Shown here: positions 1 through 9,533 of the stretch, one piece after another
Numbering within the stretch: the first letter of the stretch is position 1
Layout: every line of letters begins with the position of its first letter
DNA from: Methylococcales bacterium
Lineage (GTDB): Bacteria > Pseudomonadota > Gammaproteobacteria > Methylococcales > Methylomonadaceae
DNA length: 37,317 nt
Assembly: GCA_009692395.1 (NCBI GenBank)
Contig: SHZG01000004.1
Location: 1-37,317, forward strand
Reading direction: 5' to 3'
Translations under genes and position numbers: made by a program
The notes under the pieces: model-generated
What the model saw: only the letters and a program-made list of their open reading frames with translations
Databases searched by the model: none
What the model was told of the DNA's origin: nothing

Positions 1-73
1 CCAGTTCATTGCTATCATCGGTTTGTTAGTTCAAATTATCTTACTGTACCGCATTGTGGGAAGTTGTGGGTAA

Positions 74-193
74 TCGTGTGACTTAAATCCTAGCGAACAA
101 TACTGGGCGATTATTAAATCTAAAATTAAGAAATCTATTTCTGGTTATTCTGATTTATATTCTTGTATTGAATTTGTTTTGCAAACTATCTGA
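74..193 (+). pseudogene. IS630-like DDE transposase C-terminal remnant
   Basis: Frame starting at 74 reads SCDLNPSEQYWAIIKSKIKKSISGYSDLYSCIEFVLQTI*, resembling the (SP)DLNPIE-W-IK motif near the C-terminus of IS630-type transposases; an in-frame stop lies immediately upstream (71-73). Confidence 0.55.
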
Positions 194-249
194 AAGCTAA
201 AATACTATATCAACAACGTCGAATTCGGGCGCGATATTTATTCATAATT

Positions 250-268
250 ACAGATTTAACCCACTACC
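250..268. repeat. Putative IS terminal inverted repeat (acagatttaacccactacc)
   Basis: Exact reverse complement of 37171-37189; lies 57 nt downstream of the transposase remnant stop codon. Confidence 0.5.
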
Positions 269-383
269 CAAAATAGCTAATCAGTTCTTATCTGAATACA
301 ATATAAATCAATGAATTGGAAAGCACAATTCCTGAAATATGACACTCCCTCATCAATTTGTAAGGACTGCCTGCCATTGAGCG

Positions 384-2222
384 TTATTTTTCTAAATAAG
401 TATAAGCCGTTAATCCCGCTAGTAATTCTTGTTCATAAGCATGCTGGTCTTTGCGACTGAGTTGACTATTCACTAGCTTTTCACGGTAGGCAATTTTTAA
501 TTCTTCGGTGCTGATATGCACATAATCCAATAAATCAGCGACATTTTCACCTTTGTGCAAATCGTAAAAATGGTAGCCGTTATCATCAAGTTCGATATTA
601 ATCGAATGGGTATCGCCGAATAAATTGTGCATATCGCCTAAAATTTCTTGATACGCGCCCAGCATAAAAAAGCCAATAAGATACGGCTGTTCGCTGTCAA
701 TAGTATGAATCGGTAGCGTGTGTTCGATATTCGGCCCATCAATATATTGGTCGATACGCCCATCAGAATCACAGGTTAAATCCTGTAATACAGCGCGACG
801 CGTGGGCTGTTCATTCAAACGATGAATCGGCATAATTGGGAAAATTTGATCTATCCCCCAGACATCGGGCAAGGATTGAAACAGCGAGAAATTACAAAAT
901 ACTTTATCCGCTAATTTCTCATCAAGTTCTTGCAAAATAGTGGCTTCGCTTTGATTCGTTGGATTGAGTTGATTTTTAATCTGCTGACAGATTAGCGCGT
1001 AATTATTTTCCGCGTTCGCTAAGCCATCAATAGTTAATTTATCTTGAGTGAATTGAGTTCGCGCTTCAAACAATGAAAACTGGGCATTGTGATAATGCTC
1101 AGTTAAATTCGCGACACGGGGTAACGCTAATAACTCGGCTTCATTGCTATAAACCGATTCCACATCGGTAACGTTGGTGATGAGTACCGCGTGATGGGCG
1201 GTCAACGCGCGACCTGATTCGGTAATAATATTCGGTTGCGGTAGCTTTTTTTCTGCGCAAATATCAGCAAAACTGCGGACGATATTTTGCGCGTATTCAT
1301 CTAAACTGTAGTTAATAGACGATTCACGGCGTGAACGACTGCCGTCATAATCCACGCCCAAACCACCGCCTGCATCGACAATTTTTATGTCCGCACCCAA
1401 GCGATGTAATTCAACATAAAACTGCCCTGCTTCTTTGAGAGCGATTTTAATGTCATGAATATTGGCAATTTGTGAACCCATGTGAAAGTGCATGAGTTTG
1501 AGCGTGCCTAATAAATCCGCTTGTTTTAGACGGTCAATCAGTTGCAATACTTCATGCGCATGAAAACCAAATTTGGATTTTTCGCCGCCGCTGTTTTGCC
1601 ATTTACCCGCGCTGATGCTAGATAAACGAATCCGCACGCCTAATTGTGGCTTTACATTGAGCTTCGCCGCCTCTTCAATGATGAGTTCGAGTTCGAGCGG
1701 TTTTTCAATGACTAGATATAAATCTAAGCCCATTTTCAAACCAATCAACGCCAAGCGAATATAAGCACGGTCTTTATAACCATTACAAATAACCACGCCT
1801 TTTTTAGATAACGCCATAATGACAAGTAATTCTGGCTTACTGCCCGCTTCCAAACCAATGTTATCGGCCGCTAAAATACCTTCCACAACTTTACGTTGTT
1901 GATTGACTTTAATGGGATAAACAGGCGTGTAGCTACCTTGATAATTGTGCTGTACACAGGCTTTGGCAAAGGCGTTTTGTAGGCGTTTTACGCGGTCTTT
2001 TAAAATATCGGTAAAACGCACTAAGACAGGTAGTGATAATTGCTTGTCGTTGAGTGATAAGGCAATTTCATGTAAATCTAACTCAGTTGCTTGTTCTGAA
2101 CTGGGTTTAACGCAGACATGACCTTTATCATTAATGGAAAAATAACCATCGCCCCAGTTGTCGATGGCGTAAGTTTGCGCTGATTGCTGGGTTGTCCACG
2201 TTGGGTTGGTGCTTGAATTCAC
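384..2222 (-). CDS. speA: Biosynthetic arginine decarboxylase
   Basis: 612 aa ORF; PLP fold III decarboxylase features (VYPIKVNQQR, HFHMGSQIANI, GGGLGVDYDGS, ITESGRALTAHHAVL). Confidence 0.95.
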   Translation of the reverse strand: MNSSTNPTWTTQQSAQTYAIDNWGDGYFSINDKGHVCVKPSSEQATELDLHEIALSLNDKQLSLPVLVRFTDILKDRVKRLQNAFAKACVQHNYQGSYTPVYPIKVNQQRKVVEGILAADNIGLEAGSKPELLVIMALSKKGVVICNGYKDRAYIRLALIGLKMGLDLYLVIEKPLELELIIEEAAKLNVKPQLGVRIRLSSISAGKWQNSGGEKSKFGFHAHEVLQLIDRLKQADLLGTLKLMHFHMGSQIANIHDIKIALKEAGQFYVELHRLGADIKIVDAGGGLGVDYDGSRSRRESSINYSLDEYAQNIVRSFADICAEKKLPQPNIITESGRALTAHHAVLITNVTDVESVYSNEAELLALPRVANLTEHYHNAQFSLFEARTQFTQDKLTIDGLANAENNYALICQQIKNQLNPTNQSEATILQELDEKLADKVFCNFSLFQSLPDVWGIDQIFPIMPIHRLNEQPTRRAVLQDLTCDSDGRIDQYIDGPNIEHTLPIHTIDSEQPYLIGFFMLGAYQEILGDMHNLFGDTHSINIELDDNGYHFYDLHKGENVADLLDYVHISTEELKIAYREKLVNSQLSRKDQHAYEQELLAGLTAYTYLEK

Positions 2223-2412
2223 TGTTTAACTCCGTTAAGTCCTGTTGACGATAGCAACATTATATTCTGTCTTCGTGACTTTATAGTGAAGAAAGGTTTT
2301 TAGGTTACGCCACGCTGTGTCATAAACCACAGTTAATTTTACATTCGGTTGCGCGATATAGGCGTAAATGCTTTATCATTAGCCGCTTAATTTTAGAGTC
2401 CTCTGGTTGTTA

Positions 2413-3390
2413 ATGAAACTACATGATGAAAAGCTCCGCGCCTTAGGTCTTGCGGTTATCCAAGTGGAAACCCAAGCGATTGCTGCCTTAGCTGAACAGA
2501 TTAATGAGCAGTTTGTCCTCGCCTGTAAGCTGATGTTTGCTTGTAAAGGGCGCGTGGTGGTCACAGGTATGGGTAAATCGGGGCATATTGCAGGTAAAAT
2601 AGCGGCAACTTTAGCCAGTACGGGAACGCCTGCGTTTTTTGTGCATTCGGGTGAAGCCAGTCATGGTGATTTAGGCATGATTACCGCGCAAGATGTGGTG
2701 TTGGCGTTGTCTAATTCGGGTGAAACTGAAGAAGTCATCACTATATTACCGATTATTAAACGCTTAGGTGTGCCGCTAATTGCCATGACGGGGAATCCTG
2801 TCTCCACGTTAGCAAAGTTTGCCACCGCGCATATTAATGTGTCGGTTGAGCAAGAAGCCTGTCCGTTGGGGCTTGCGCCTACGTCTAGCACTACAGCGGC
2901 GTTGGTGATGGGTGATGCGCTCGCTGTCTCTTTGTTAGAAGCGCGCGGTTTTACCCGTGATGACTTCGCGTTATCACACCCTGGTGGCAGTTTAGGTAAA
3001 CGGCTGTTATTGCGCGTCAGTGATATGATGCACATTGGCGAACAAATTCCCTCGGTGTTGGAATCAGCGTTTATCAGTGAAGCATTGCTAGAAATGACGG
3101 AGAAACAATTGGGCATGACGGCGATTATCAATGCGCAGGGTCAAGTCAGTGGCATTTTTACCGATGGTGATTTGCGCCGTATGCTATCTAAGAATTTGAA
3201 CATTCACACCATCTGCATTATGGAAGTCATGACGACTCAATGTACAGTGATTAAAGCCGATATTTTAGCCGCCGAAGCCATGCAAATTATGGAACGCAAA
3301 AAAATTAATGCACTAATCGTGGTAGATGAGCAGCAACGCGCGGTCGGCGCGTTGAATATGCACGATTTAATCCGCGCGGGGATTGTGTAA
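2413..3390 (+). CDS. kdsD: Arabinose-5-phosphate isomerase (SIS + CBS domains)
   Basis: VTGMGKSGHIAGKIAATLASTGTPAFFVHSGEASHGDLGMI; canonical position upstream of kdsC. ATG at 2413 preferred over the upstream TTG. Confidence 0.95.
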   Translation: MKLHDEKLRALGLAVIQVETQAIAALAEQINEQFVLACKLMFACKGRVVVTGMGKSGHIAGKIAATLASTGTPAFFVHSGEASHGDLGMITAQDVVLALSNSGETEEVITILPIIKRLGVPLIAMTGNPVSTLAKFATAHINVSVEQEACPLGLAPTSSTTAALVMGDALAVSLLEARGFTRDDFALSHPGGSLGKRLLLRVSDMMHIGEQIPSVLESAFISEALLEMTEKQLGMTAIINAQGQVSGIFTDGDLRRMLSKNLNIHTICIMEVMTTQCTVIKADILAAEAMQIMERKKINALIVVDEQQRAVGALNMHDLIRAGIV

Positions 3391-3920
3391 TGATGAATAA
3401 CGAGCTGGTCGAAAAAGCCAAAAAACTGAAATTATTGATTCTCGATGTCGATGGCGTACTCACTGATGGCAAGCTGTTTTTTGATAATGATGGCAATGAA
3501 TACAAGTCGTTTCATGCGCGGGATGGGCATGGCATTAAGCTGTTACGGCAAACGGGTGTAGAAGTCGCGGTTATTTCAGGACGAAAATCCAATTCCGTCG
3601 CGCTACGCATGAAAAGTTTAGGTGTTGAATATGTTTATCAGGGGCATGAAAATAAAATTGCCGCATTTAATGAAATTATTGAAAAACTAGGCATTAGCCC
3701 AGAACAAGCTGCTCATGTTGGGGATGATGTATTAGATTTGCCCGTGATGATGCGCGTCGGTTTAGCCATTGCGGTACAAGATGCTAATTTTGCTGTTAAA
3801 CAACGGGCGGATTGGTGTACAGAGTTATCAGGTGGTTGCGGCGCAGTGCGTGAAGTGTGTGATTTTATTATGCAGGCACAAGGCACATTTGATGATGCAT
3901 TAAGCCCCTATCTCCAATGA
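3390..3920 (+). CDS. kdsC: 3-deoxy-D-manno-octulosonate 8-phosphate phosphatase
   Basis: HAD motif LDVDGVLTDG; operon context. Confidence 0.95.
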   Translation: MMNNELVEKAKKLKLLILDVDGVLTDGKLFFDNDGNEYKSFHARDGHGIKLLRQTGVEVAVISGRKSNSVALRMKSLGVEYVYQGHENKIAAFNEIIEKLGISPEQAAHVGDDVLDLPVMMRVGLAIAVQDANFAVKQRADWCTELSGGCGAVREVCDFIMQAQGTFDDALSPYLQ

Positions 3921-4486
3921 AGAATTTAAGAAACAAAAAATTCTATCTGACGCTAACCACTGCTGCTCTCGTGAGCTGGGGACTGGTTAGACTGATAGAT
4001 GGTGATGAGTGGCAGAAAAATATCGCTCCCGTACACAGTACCGATTATTTCAGTAACGGCTATACTAAATTTGAAATGAATGAACTGGGTCGATTAAATA
4101 AGAAATTGATTGCCGATAAAGTCTCGCATTACAGTGATGATGACACCACGCATTCAGTCAATCCTGTGATGATTTTTTATAAAGAACACAGCCCACCGTG
4201 GGTGATTAAATCCGAAACGGGTATTTTGTCTGCTGATGGTAATAATCTGTTATTAAACGGCAAAGCCATTGTTAGTCGCGCTCAAGCAGAAGGCGTGACC
4301 GAACTGACCATTAATACGTCTAAGCTACGCGTACAACTAGACACGAGTTATGCAGAAACCGATGAATGGGCTGAATTAATGAGTCCACCCAATATCACTA
4401 CAGGCATTGGTATGAAGTTAGTTTTTGTAAGCCCTATTCATCTGGAATTACTGGCAAATGTGAAAGGAAAATATGAAACAAATTAA
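3917..4486 (+). CDS. lptC: LPS export ABC transporter periplasmic protein LptC
   Basis: Single N-terminal TM, LptC-like sequence, overlaps kdsC by 4 nt and precedes lptA. Confidence 0.88.
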   Translation: MKNLRNKKFYLTLTTAALVSWGLVRLIDGDEWQKNIAPVHSTDYFSNGYTKFEMNELGRLNKKLIADKVSHYSDDDTTHSVNPVMIFYKEHSPPWVIKSETGILSADGNNLLLNGKAIVSRAQAEGVTELTINTSKLRVQLDTSYAETDEWAELMSPPNITTGIGMKLVFVSPIHLELLANVKGKYETN

Positions 4487-4982
4487 TAAATGTTGTTGTG
4501 TGCTGTTACTTGGATTGTACAGCGCGTGTGCGTTCGCCCTAGAAACCGACAAAGACCAGCCCATTACCATTGATTCCAATACCGCGACCTATGATGATGC
4601 CACGGGTACCAGTATTTATACGGGTGCTGTCATCTCCATTCAAGGTAGTTTGCGTGTAGAATCAGACAAATTGGTGGTCTATTTTAAAGATGGCGATGCC
4701 GAACAAATGGTATTTACAGGTAATAAAGCAAAGTTTAAACAAACCCCTAACGAAGGGAGTGAGGATATAACAGGCGAAGCCTTAATAGGTGAGTATTATC
4801 CTAAGAAAAACCTATTGGTACTGAAAGATGAAGCGACCGTGTGGCAAGGTAACGGTACTTATTCAAGCAAACTGATTGAGTATGATAGTAAAACCTCAGT
4901 GGTTAAAGCGGGTGAAGCCTCATCGGATGCTATGCGGGTGCGGGTGACTTTACAACCGAAATCTAAAGAAAAAAAGAAGTAA
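4473..4982 (+). CDS. lptA: LPS transport periplasmic protein LptA
   Basis: Signal peptide and OstA-like beta repeat ([40 protein letters not shown]). Confidence 0.92.
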   Translation: MKQINKCCCVLLLGLYSACAFALETDKDQPITIDSNTATYDDATGTSIYTGAVISIQGSLRVESDKLVVYFKDGDAEQMVFTGNKAKFKQTPNEGSEDITGEALIGEYYPKKNLLVLKDEATVWQGNGTYSSKLIEYDSKTSVVKAGEASSDAMRVRVTLQPKSKEKKK

Positions 4983-5707
4983 TGGCTATTCTCGCAGCAA
5001 CGCACATCATAAAATCCTACAACGGGCGTAATGTCGTCAATGGCGTTTCTTTACAGGTTCATACCAGTGAAGTGGTTGGTTTATTAGGGCCTAATGGTGC
5101 TGGAAAAACCACCAGTTTCTACATGATGGTGGGATTAGTTAAAGCCGATGAGGGCAAAATTACCCTCGATAATCATGATATTACTCATCATCCTATGCAC
5201 TTAAGAGCGCAGTTAGGTATCGGTTATTTACCCCAAGAACCCTCAATATTTCGTAAATTAAGTGTTGCCGATAATTTACGCGCGGTGTTACAAATTCGTT
5301 CTGATTTAACGCGTGGGCAAATGGAATTGGTCATTGAAGAGCTGTTAGAAGAGTTTCACATCACTCGATTACGCAATCAGCAAGCGTCCAGTTTGTCAGG
5401 CGGTGAACGGCGACGGTTAGAAATTGCGCGGGCATTGGCAACTAACCCACAGTTTATTTTATTGGATGAACCCTTTGCAGGTGTTGATCCTATCTCAGTA
5501 GACGATATTAAAAAAATTATCACCCAATTGAAAGATCGGGGTATTGGTGTCTTGATTACTGAACATAACGTCAGAGAAACCTTAGGTATTTGTGATCGTG
5601 CTTATATCCTAAACCAAGGTCAAGTGATTGCAGAAGGCGGCGCGGAAGCGATTGTTGCCAATGAACAAGTCCGCAACGTTTACCTTGGTAATAATTTTAG
5701 CCTTTAA
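4982..5707 (+). CDS. lptB: LPS export ABC transporter ATP-binding protein LptB
   Basis: Walker [10 protein letters not shown], signature LSGGERRR, Walker [13 protein letters not shown]; context. Confidence 0.96.
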   Translation: MAILAATHIIKSYNGRNVVNGVSLQVHTSEVVGLLGPNGAGKTTSFYMMVGLVKADEGKITLDNHDITHHPMHLRAQLGIGYLPQEPSIFRKLSVADNLRAVLQIRSDLTRGQMELVIEELLEEFHITRLRNQQASSLSGGERRRLEIARALATNPQFILLDEPFAGVDPISVDDIKKIITQLKDRGIGVLITEHNVRETLGICDRAYILNQGQVIAEGGAEAIVANEQVRNVYLGNNFSL

Positions 5708-5725
5708 CTTATTGATAGCGGTCGC

Positions 5726-7174
5726 ATGAAGCAATCTTTAAATCTTCGCTTAGGGCAGCAACTTTCGCTGACTCCACAATTGCAGCAATCGCTCAAATTG
5801 TTACAGATGTCTACCTTAGATTTACAGCAAGAAATCCAGCAAGCACTTGAATCCAATATGATGCTGGAAATCGAGGAAGACAGCACCCCGCAACCTTTTG
5901 ATACGTCTTTCGATATTGACAAAAAAGCAACCAATACCGACTTACAAACCAGTGAAGGTTCACAAACCGATATTCCAGACGAATTACCCACCGATTTCTC
6001 GTGGGAAGACATTTACGAAAGCGCGTTAATACCGACGGGTAATTCCACTGATTTAATTGACTTTGAACCCCAAAATAGTAAAGCAAGCACTTTGCTAGAT
6101 TATTTATTGTGGCAATTAGCATTAACGCATTTTTCAGAGCGAGATCAAGCAATGGCTATTACCATCATAGATTCCATCAATGAAGATGGTTATCTTGGCT
6201 GTTCACTTGAAGATATTTTTCAAGGCTTGCAAAACCAATTGGATGACCTTGAATTTGATGAAGTTATCGCGGTACTGCACCGCATTCAAAGTTTTGAACC
6301 CGCAGGTGTCGGGGCGAAAGATTTGAGTGATTGTTTGCGCATACAATTACAACAACTACCCGATAGCACGCTTTACAAAACCGAAGCACTCACTATTGTG
6401 ACACAACATTTAGCTATTTTAGCAGCACACGACCAAGAAAAACTCATGCGTGAACTGCAACTAACAGAACAACATATACGTCAAGTAATTGCATTAATCC
6501 GAACCTTAGACCCTAAACCAGGTGCTAGAATACACGCATCGGATTATGAATATATAATCCCCGACGTGTATGTGGTAAAAATAAGCGGGCAATGGCAAGT
6601 GAGTCTTAATCGAGATGTCGCGCCTAAATTACGCGTTAATCCATTTTATTCATCGCTCATTAAACGCGCAGATAACAGTAACGATAACACCACGATGAAA
6701 AATCATTTGCAAGAAGCCAAATGGTTTATCAAAAGTCTGCATCACCGTAACGATACCCTATGGCGGGTTGCGCGGTGTATCGTGGAAAAACAAACGGCGT
6801 TTTTGGAACATGGCGCAGTTGCCATGCGCCCAATGATACTGAAAGATATTGCCGATGAATTGGAATTACACGAATCAACTATATCGCGTGTGACTACTCA
6901 AAAATATATGCACACGCCAAACGGCATCGTTGACTTTAAATACTTTTTTTCCAGTCATGTCGCAACAGAATCAGGCGGTGAATGCTCCTCAACCGCGATT
7001 CGCGCCTTTATTAAAGAATTAATTAGTACCGAAAATTTAGCAAAACCGCTAAGTGATGACAAAATAGCCACCCTTTTGAAAGAAAAAGGCATAATTGTTG
7101 CGAGAAGAACCGTTGCCAAGTACCGTGAAGCAATGTTTATTTCGCCATCGAATCAGAGAAAGCGCGTGTTATAA
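5726..7174 (+). CDS. rpoN: RNA polymerase sigma-54 factor
   Basis: N-terminal LRLGQQLSLTPQLQQSLKLLQMS; C-terminal RpoN box ARRTVAKYRE. Confidence 0.97.
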   Translation: MKQSLNLRLGQQLSLTPQLQQSLKLLQMSTLDLQQEIQQALESNMMLEIEEDSTPQPFDTSFDIDKKATNTDLQTSEGSQTDIPDELPTDFSWEDIYESALIPTGNSTDLIDFEPQNSKASTLLDYLLWQLALTHFSERDQAMAITIIDSINEDGYLGCSLEDIFQGLQNQLDDLEFDEVIAVLHRIQSFEPAGVGAKDLSDCLRIQLQQLPDSTLYKTEALTIVTQHLAILAAHDQEKLMRELQLTEQHIRQVIALIRTLDPKPGARIHASDYEYIIPDVYVVKISGQWQVSLNRDVAPKLRVNPFYSSLIKRADNSNDNTTMKNHLQEAKWFIKSLHHRNDTLWRVARCIVEKQTAFLEHGAVAMRPMILKDIADELELHESTISRVTTQKYMHTPNGIVDFKYFFSSHVATESGGECSSTAIRAFIKELISTENLAKPLSDDKIATLLKEKGIIVARRTVAKYREAMFISPSNQRKRVL

Positions 7175-7221
7175 ACGCGAACTGAAGTACCATTCATTAT
7201 TATTAAACAAGGAGTATTACC

Positions 7222-7509
7222 ATGCAAGTTATCGTAACAGGACATCATCTTGAAGTCACCGACGCATTAAAAGCGCATATCGACGACAAATTCGCTAAAT
7301 TGGCGCGTCATTTTGATAAAGTTACCGATGTACACGTTATTTTAAGCGTAGAGAAATTGGTTCAAAAAGCAGAAGCGACACTGCAACTGAGCGGTGCAAA
7401 ACTTTTCGCTGAAGACCATCAAGAAAATATGTACGCCGCTATTGATGCAATGGTTGACAAGTTAGATCGTCAAATCACTAAACACAAAGAAAAACATAGT
7501 CAGCATTAA
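7222..7509 (+). CDS. hpf: Ribosome hibernation promoting factor
   Basis: 95 aa HPF/YfiA family (VTGHHLEVTDALKAHIDDKFAKLARHFDKV); AGGAG upstream. Confidence 0.93.
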   Translation: MQVIVTGHHLEVTDALKAHIDDKFAKLARHFDKVTDVHVILSVEKLVQKAEATLQLSGAKLFAEDHQENMYAAIDAMVDKLDRQITKHKEKHSQH

Positions 7510-7524
7510 TAAAAAGCCAACAGG

Positions 7525-7551
7525 TTTAAGGTGCGTTTTTCGTGCCTTAAA
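7525..7551. repeat. Intergenic hairpin tttaaggtgcg-ttttt-cgtgccttaaa
   Basis: 11 bp stem (two G-T wobbles) with 5 nt loop between hpf and rapZ; not followed by a T tract. Confidence 0.7.
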
Positions 7552-7577
7552 CATTGATGCTTATACCCCATAAACTT

Positions 7578-8438
7578 ATGAAATTACTGATTATTAGTGC
7601 TTTATCGGGTGCAGGTAAAAGTACCGCCTTAGATACACTGGAAGATTGTGGCTATTACTGTATTGATAATCTGCCTGTGACTTTACTGGAAGATTTCATT
7701 GATCACGTCATGCTGGCGGACAAAAAAACCTATCAAAAAACCGCTATTGGCATAGATGCCCGCAATAAAAATGAAAGTCTAAGCAATTTTTCTGACCTTT
7801 TAGAGCTGATTCACAGCAAAGGCATAAGTTGCGACATTATCTTTCTACACGCAGCTGAAGCCACTTTACTCAAGCGTTATAGCGAAACACGCAGAAAACA
7901 TCCGCTCACCGATGCCAATATTCCGCTGAAAGATGCGTTAAACATCGAAAAGGTACTGTTAGAACCCATCGCTAGACACGCCAATATCGTAATAGACACC
8001 AGCCGAACCCATTATCATCAATTACGCGAACTGATTAAAGAGCAGCTTGATGAAAGTGACTCCAGACATATTGCGTTGCAATTTCAATCATTTGGTTTTA
8101 AAAATGGTATTCCTTTGGATGCCAGTTTTGTGTTTGATGCCCGCACCTTACCCAATCCCTATTGGATTCCAGAATTGCGTGCCTTATCAGGAAAAGATAA
8201 ACCTGTTATAGATTATCTTAAAGAACAAGCATTAGTGAGCGAACTTTTTCAGGACATTACTGATTTTCTTGAGCGGTGGTTACCGCGTTTTGATGCCGAA
8301 GGACGGAGTTATTTGACCATCGCTATCGGTTGCACAGGTGGACAACACCGTTCAGTGTATCTCGCCGACTTATTATGCCAACACTTTGAAAAGCCCACGC
8401 TTAATGTCATCGTCCGTCATCGAGACTTGACACACTGA
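7578..8438 (+). CDS. rapZ: RNase adapter protein RapZ
   Basis: Walker A SALSGAGKST, C-terminal IGCTGGQHRSVYLADLL. ATG at 7578 gives the expected N-terminus. Confidence 0.95.
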   Translation: MKLLIISALSGAGKSTALDTLEDCGYYCIDNLPVTLLEDFIDHVMLADKKTYQKTAIGIDARNKNESLSNFSDLLELIHSKGISCDIIFLHAAEATLLKRYSETRRKHPLTDANIPLKDALNIEKVLLEPIARHANIVIDTSRTHYHQLRELIKEQLDESDSRHIALQFQSFGFKNGIPLDASFVFDARTLPNPYWIPELRALSGKDKPVIDYLKEQALVSELFQDITDFLERWLPRFDAEGRSYLTIAIGCTGGQHRSVYLADLLCQHFEKPTLNVIVRHRDLTH

Positions 8439-9533
8439 TTACTCTGCTTCAATCTGGCGCACACGCTGCGTCACACCACATACCAACGTATAAGGGATAG
8501 TATCGGCACATAACGCTATTTCTTCCACAGGCAAACCCTCACCCCATAACGTCACTGCATCACCTGCTTTAGCCGTGGATGCCACACCCAAATCAACGGT
8601 AATCATATCCATAGACACCCGCCCGATTAACGATACCCGTTGTCCATTCACTAGCACAGGCGTACCTGATTTAGCATAACGCGGATAACCATCCGCATAA
8701 CCAATCGCTACCACGCCTAAAATCGACTCTTGCTCACACAACCAACTGCCGCCATAACCCACCGTATCGCCTTTTTCGATAGGTTTAACAGCAATCAAGC
8801 GCGAATGTAAACTCATAATCGGTTTTAAACCCAGCTCTGCTCCCGTCACTTGGGCAAACGGTGAAATGCCATACAGCATAATGCCTGGCCGTACCCAATC
8901 GGTGCTTGCTTGCGACCATGCCAAAATACCCGCTGAATTAGCAATACTACGTTCATTGTTCGCATCTAACGGCAATGTAGCTAACGTCGCATTAAATAAA
9001 GCCAATTGCTTGCCCGTCATTGCATCGGCTTTATCATCGGCACTCGCTAAATGTGTCATGATGTTAATCGGCTGTTTAACAATTGAACACTGCATTAATC
9101 GCGCATAAACAGCCTGCAAATCCGCCGCTTTAAAACCTAAACGATTCATGCCCGTATCGAATTTTAACCATACCGCTATTTTTTGTTGCTCAGTTCGCGC
9201 ATCAAAAATAGCCAACTGCGACCATGAATGCACCACTGCATCCAAGCCATTCGCTAATAATTCATCCAATTCGTCGGTACAAGTAAAACCCTCTAACACT
9301 GCAATTCGTTTTTGTACGCCTGCTCGTCGCAAACGCACACCTTCATCAACACGCGCCACTGCAAAACCATCAACCTCGTTTGCTAAGGCATGAGCGAGGC
9401 GCAACGCACCATGCCCATACGCATTGGCTTTAATCACTGCCATAATCTTGGCATCGGGCGCACAATCGCGCACTTTTTGCAGATTATGACTTACTGCTGC
9501 CATATTCAACACTGCGTAAGCTGCTGGAATCAC
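8439..9533 (-). CDS. alr: Alanine racemase
   Basis: AVIKANAYGHGA PLP-lysine motif, GRVSMDMITVDLG; adjacent to dnaB. Confidence 0.95.
   Translation of the reverse strand: MIPAAYAVLNMAAVSHNLQKVRDCAPDAKIMAVIKANAYGHGALRLAHALANEVDGFAVARVDEGVRLRRAGVQKRIAVLEGFTCTDELDELLANGLDAVVHSWSQLAIFDARTEQQKIAVWLKFDTGMNRLGFKAADLQAVYARLMQCSIVKQPINIMTHLASADDKADAMTGKQLALFNATLATLPLDANNERSIANSAGILAWSQASTDWVRPGIMLYGISPFAQVTGAELGLKPIMSLHSRLIAVKPIEKGDTVGYGGSWLCEQESILGVVAIGYADGYPRYAKSGTPVLVNGQRVSLIGRVSMDMITVDLGVASTAKAGDAVTLWGEGLPVEEIALCADTIPYTLVCGVTQRVRQIEAE

Noticed and set aside
1-73. Hydrophobic reading frame QFIAIIGLLVQIILLYRIVGSCG* before the transposase remnant
   Set aside because: Might be the tail of a truncated membrane protein, but too short and cut by the window edge to support a call.
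2661-3131. 156 aa ORF antisense to kdsD
   Set aside because: Lies wholly opposite a well-supported gene; no recognisable protein features.
5704-6152. Two ORFs antisense to rpoN
   Set aside because: Low-complexity Ser/Cys-rich shadow ORFs opposite rpoN.
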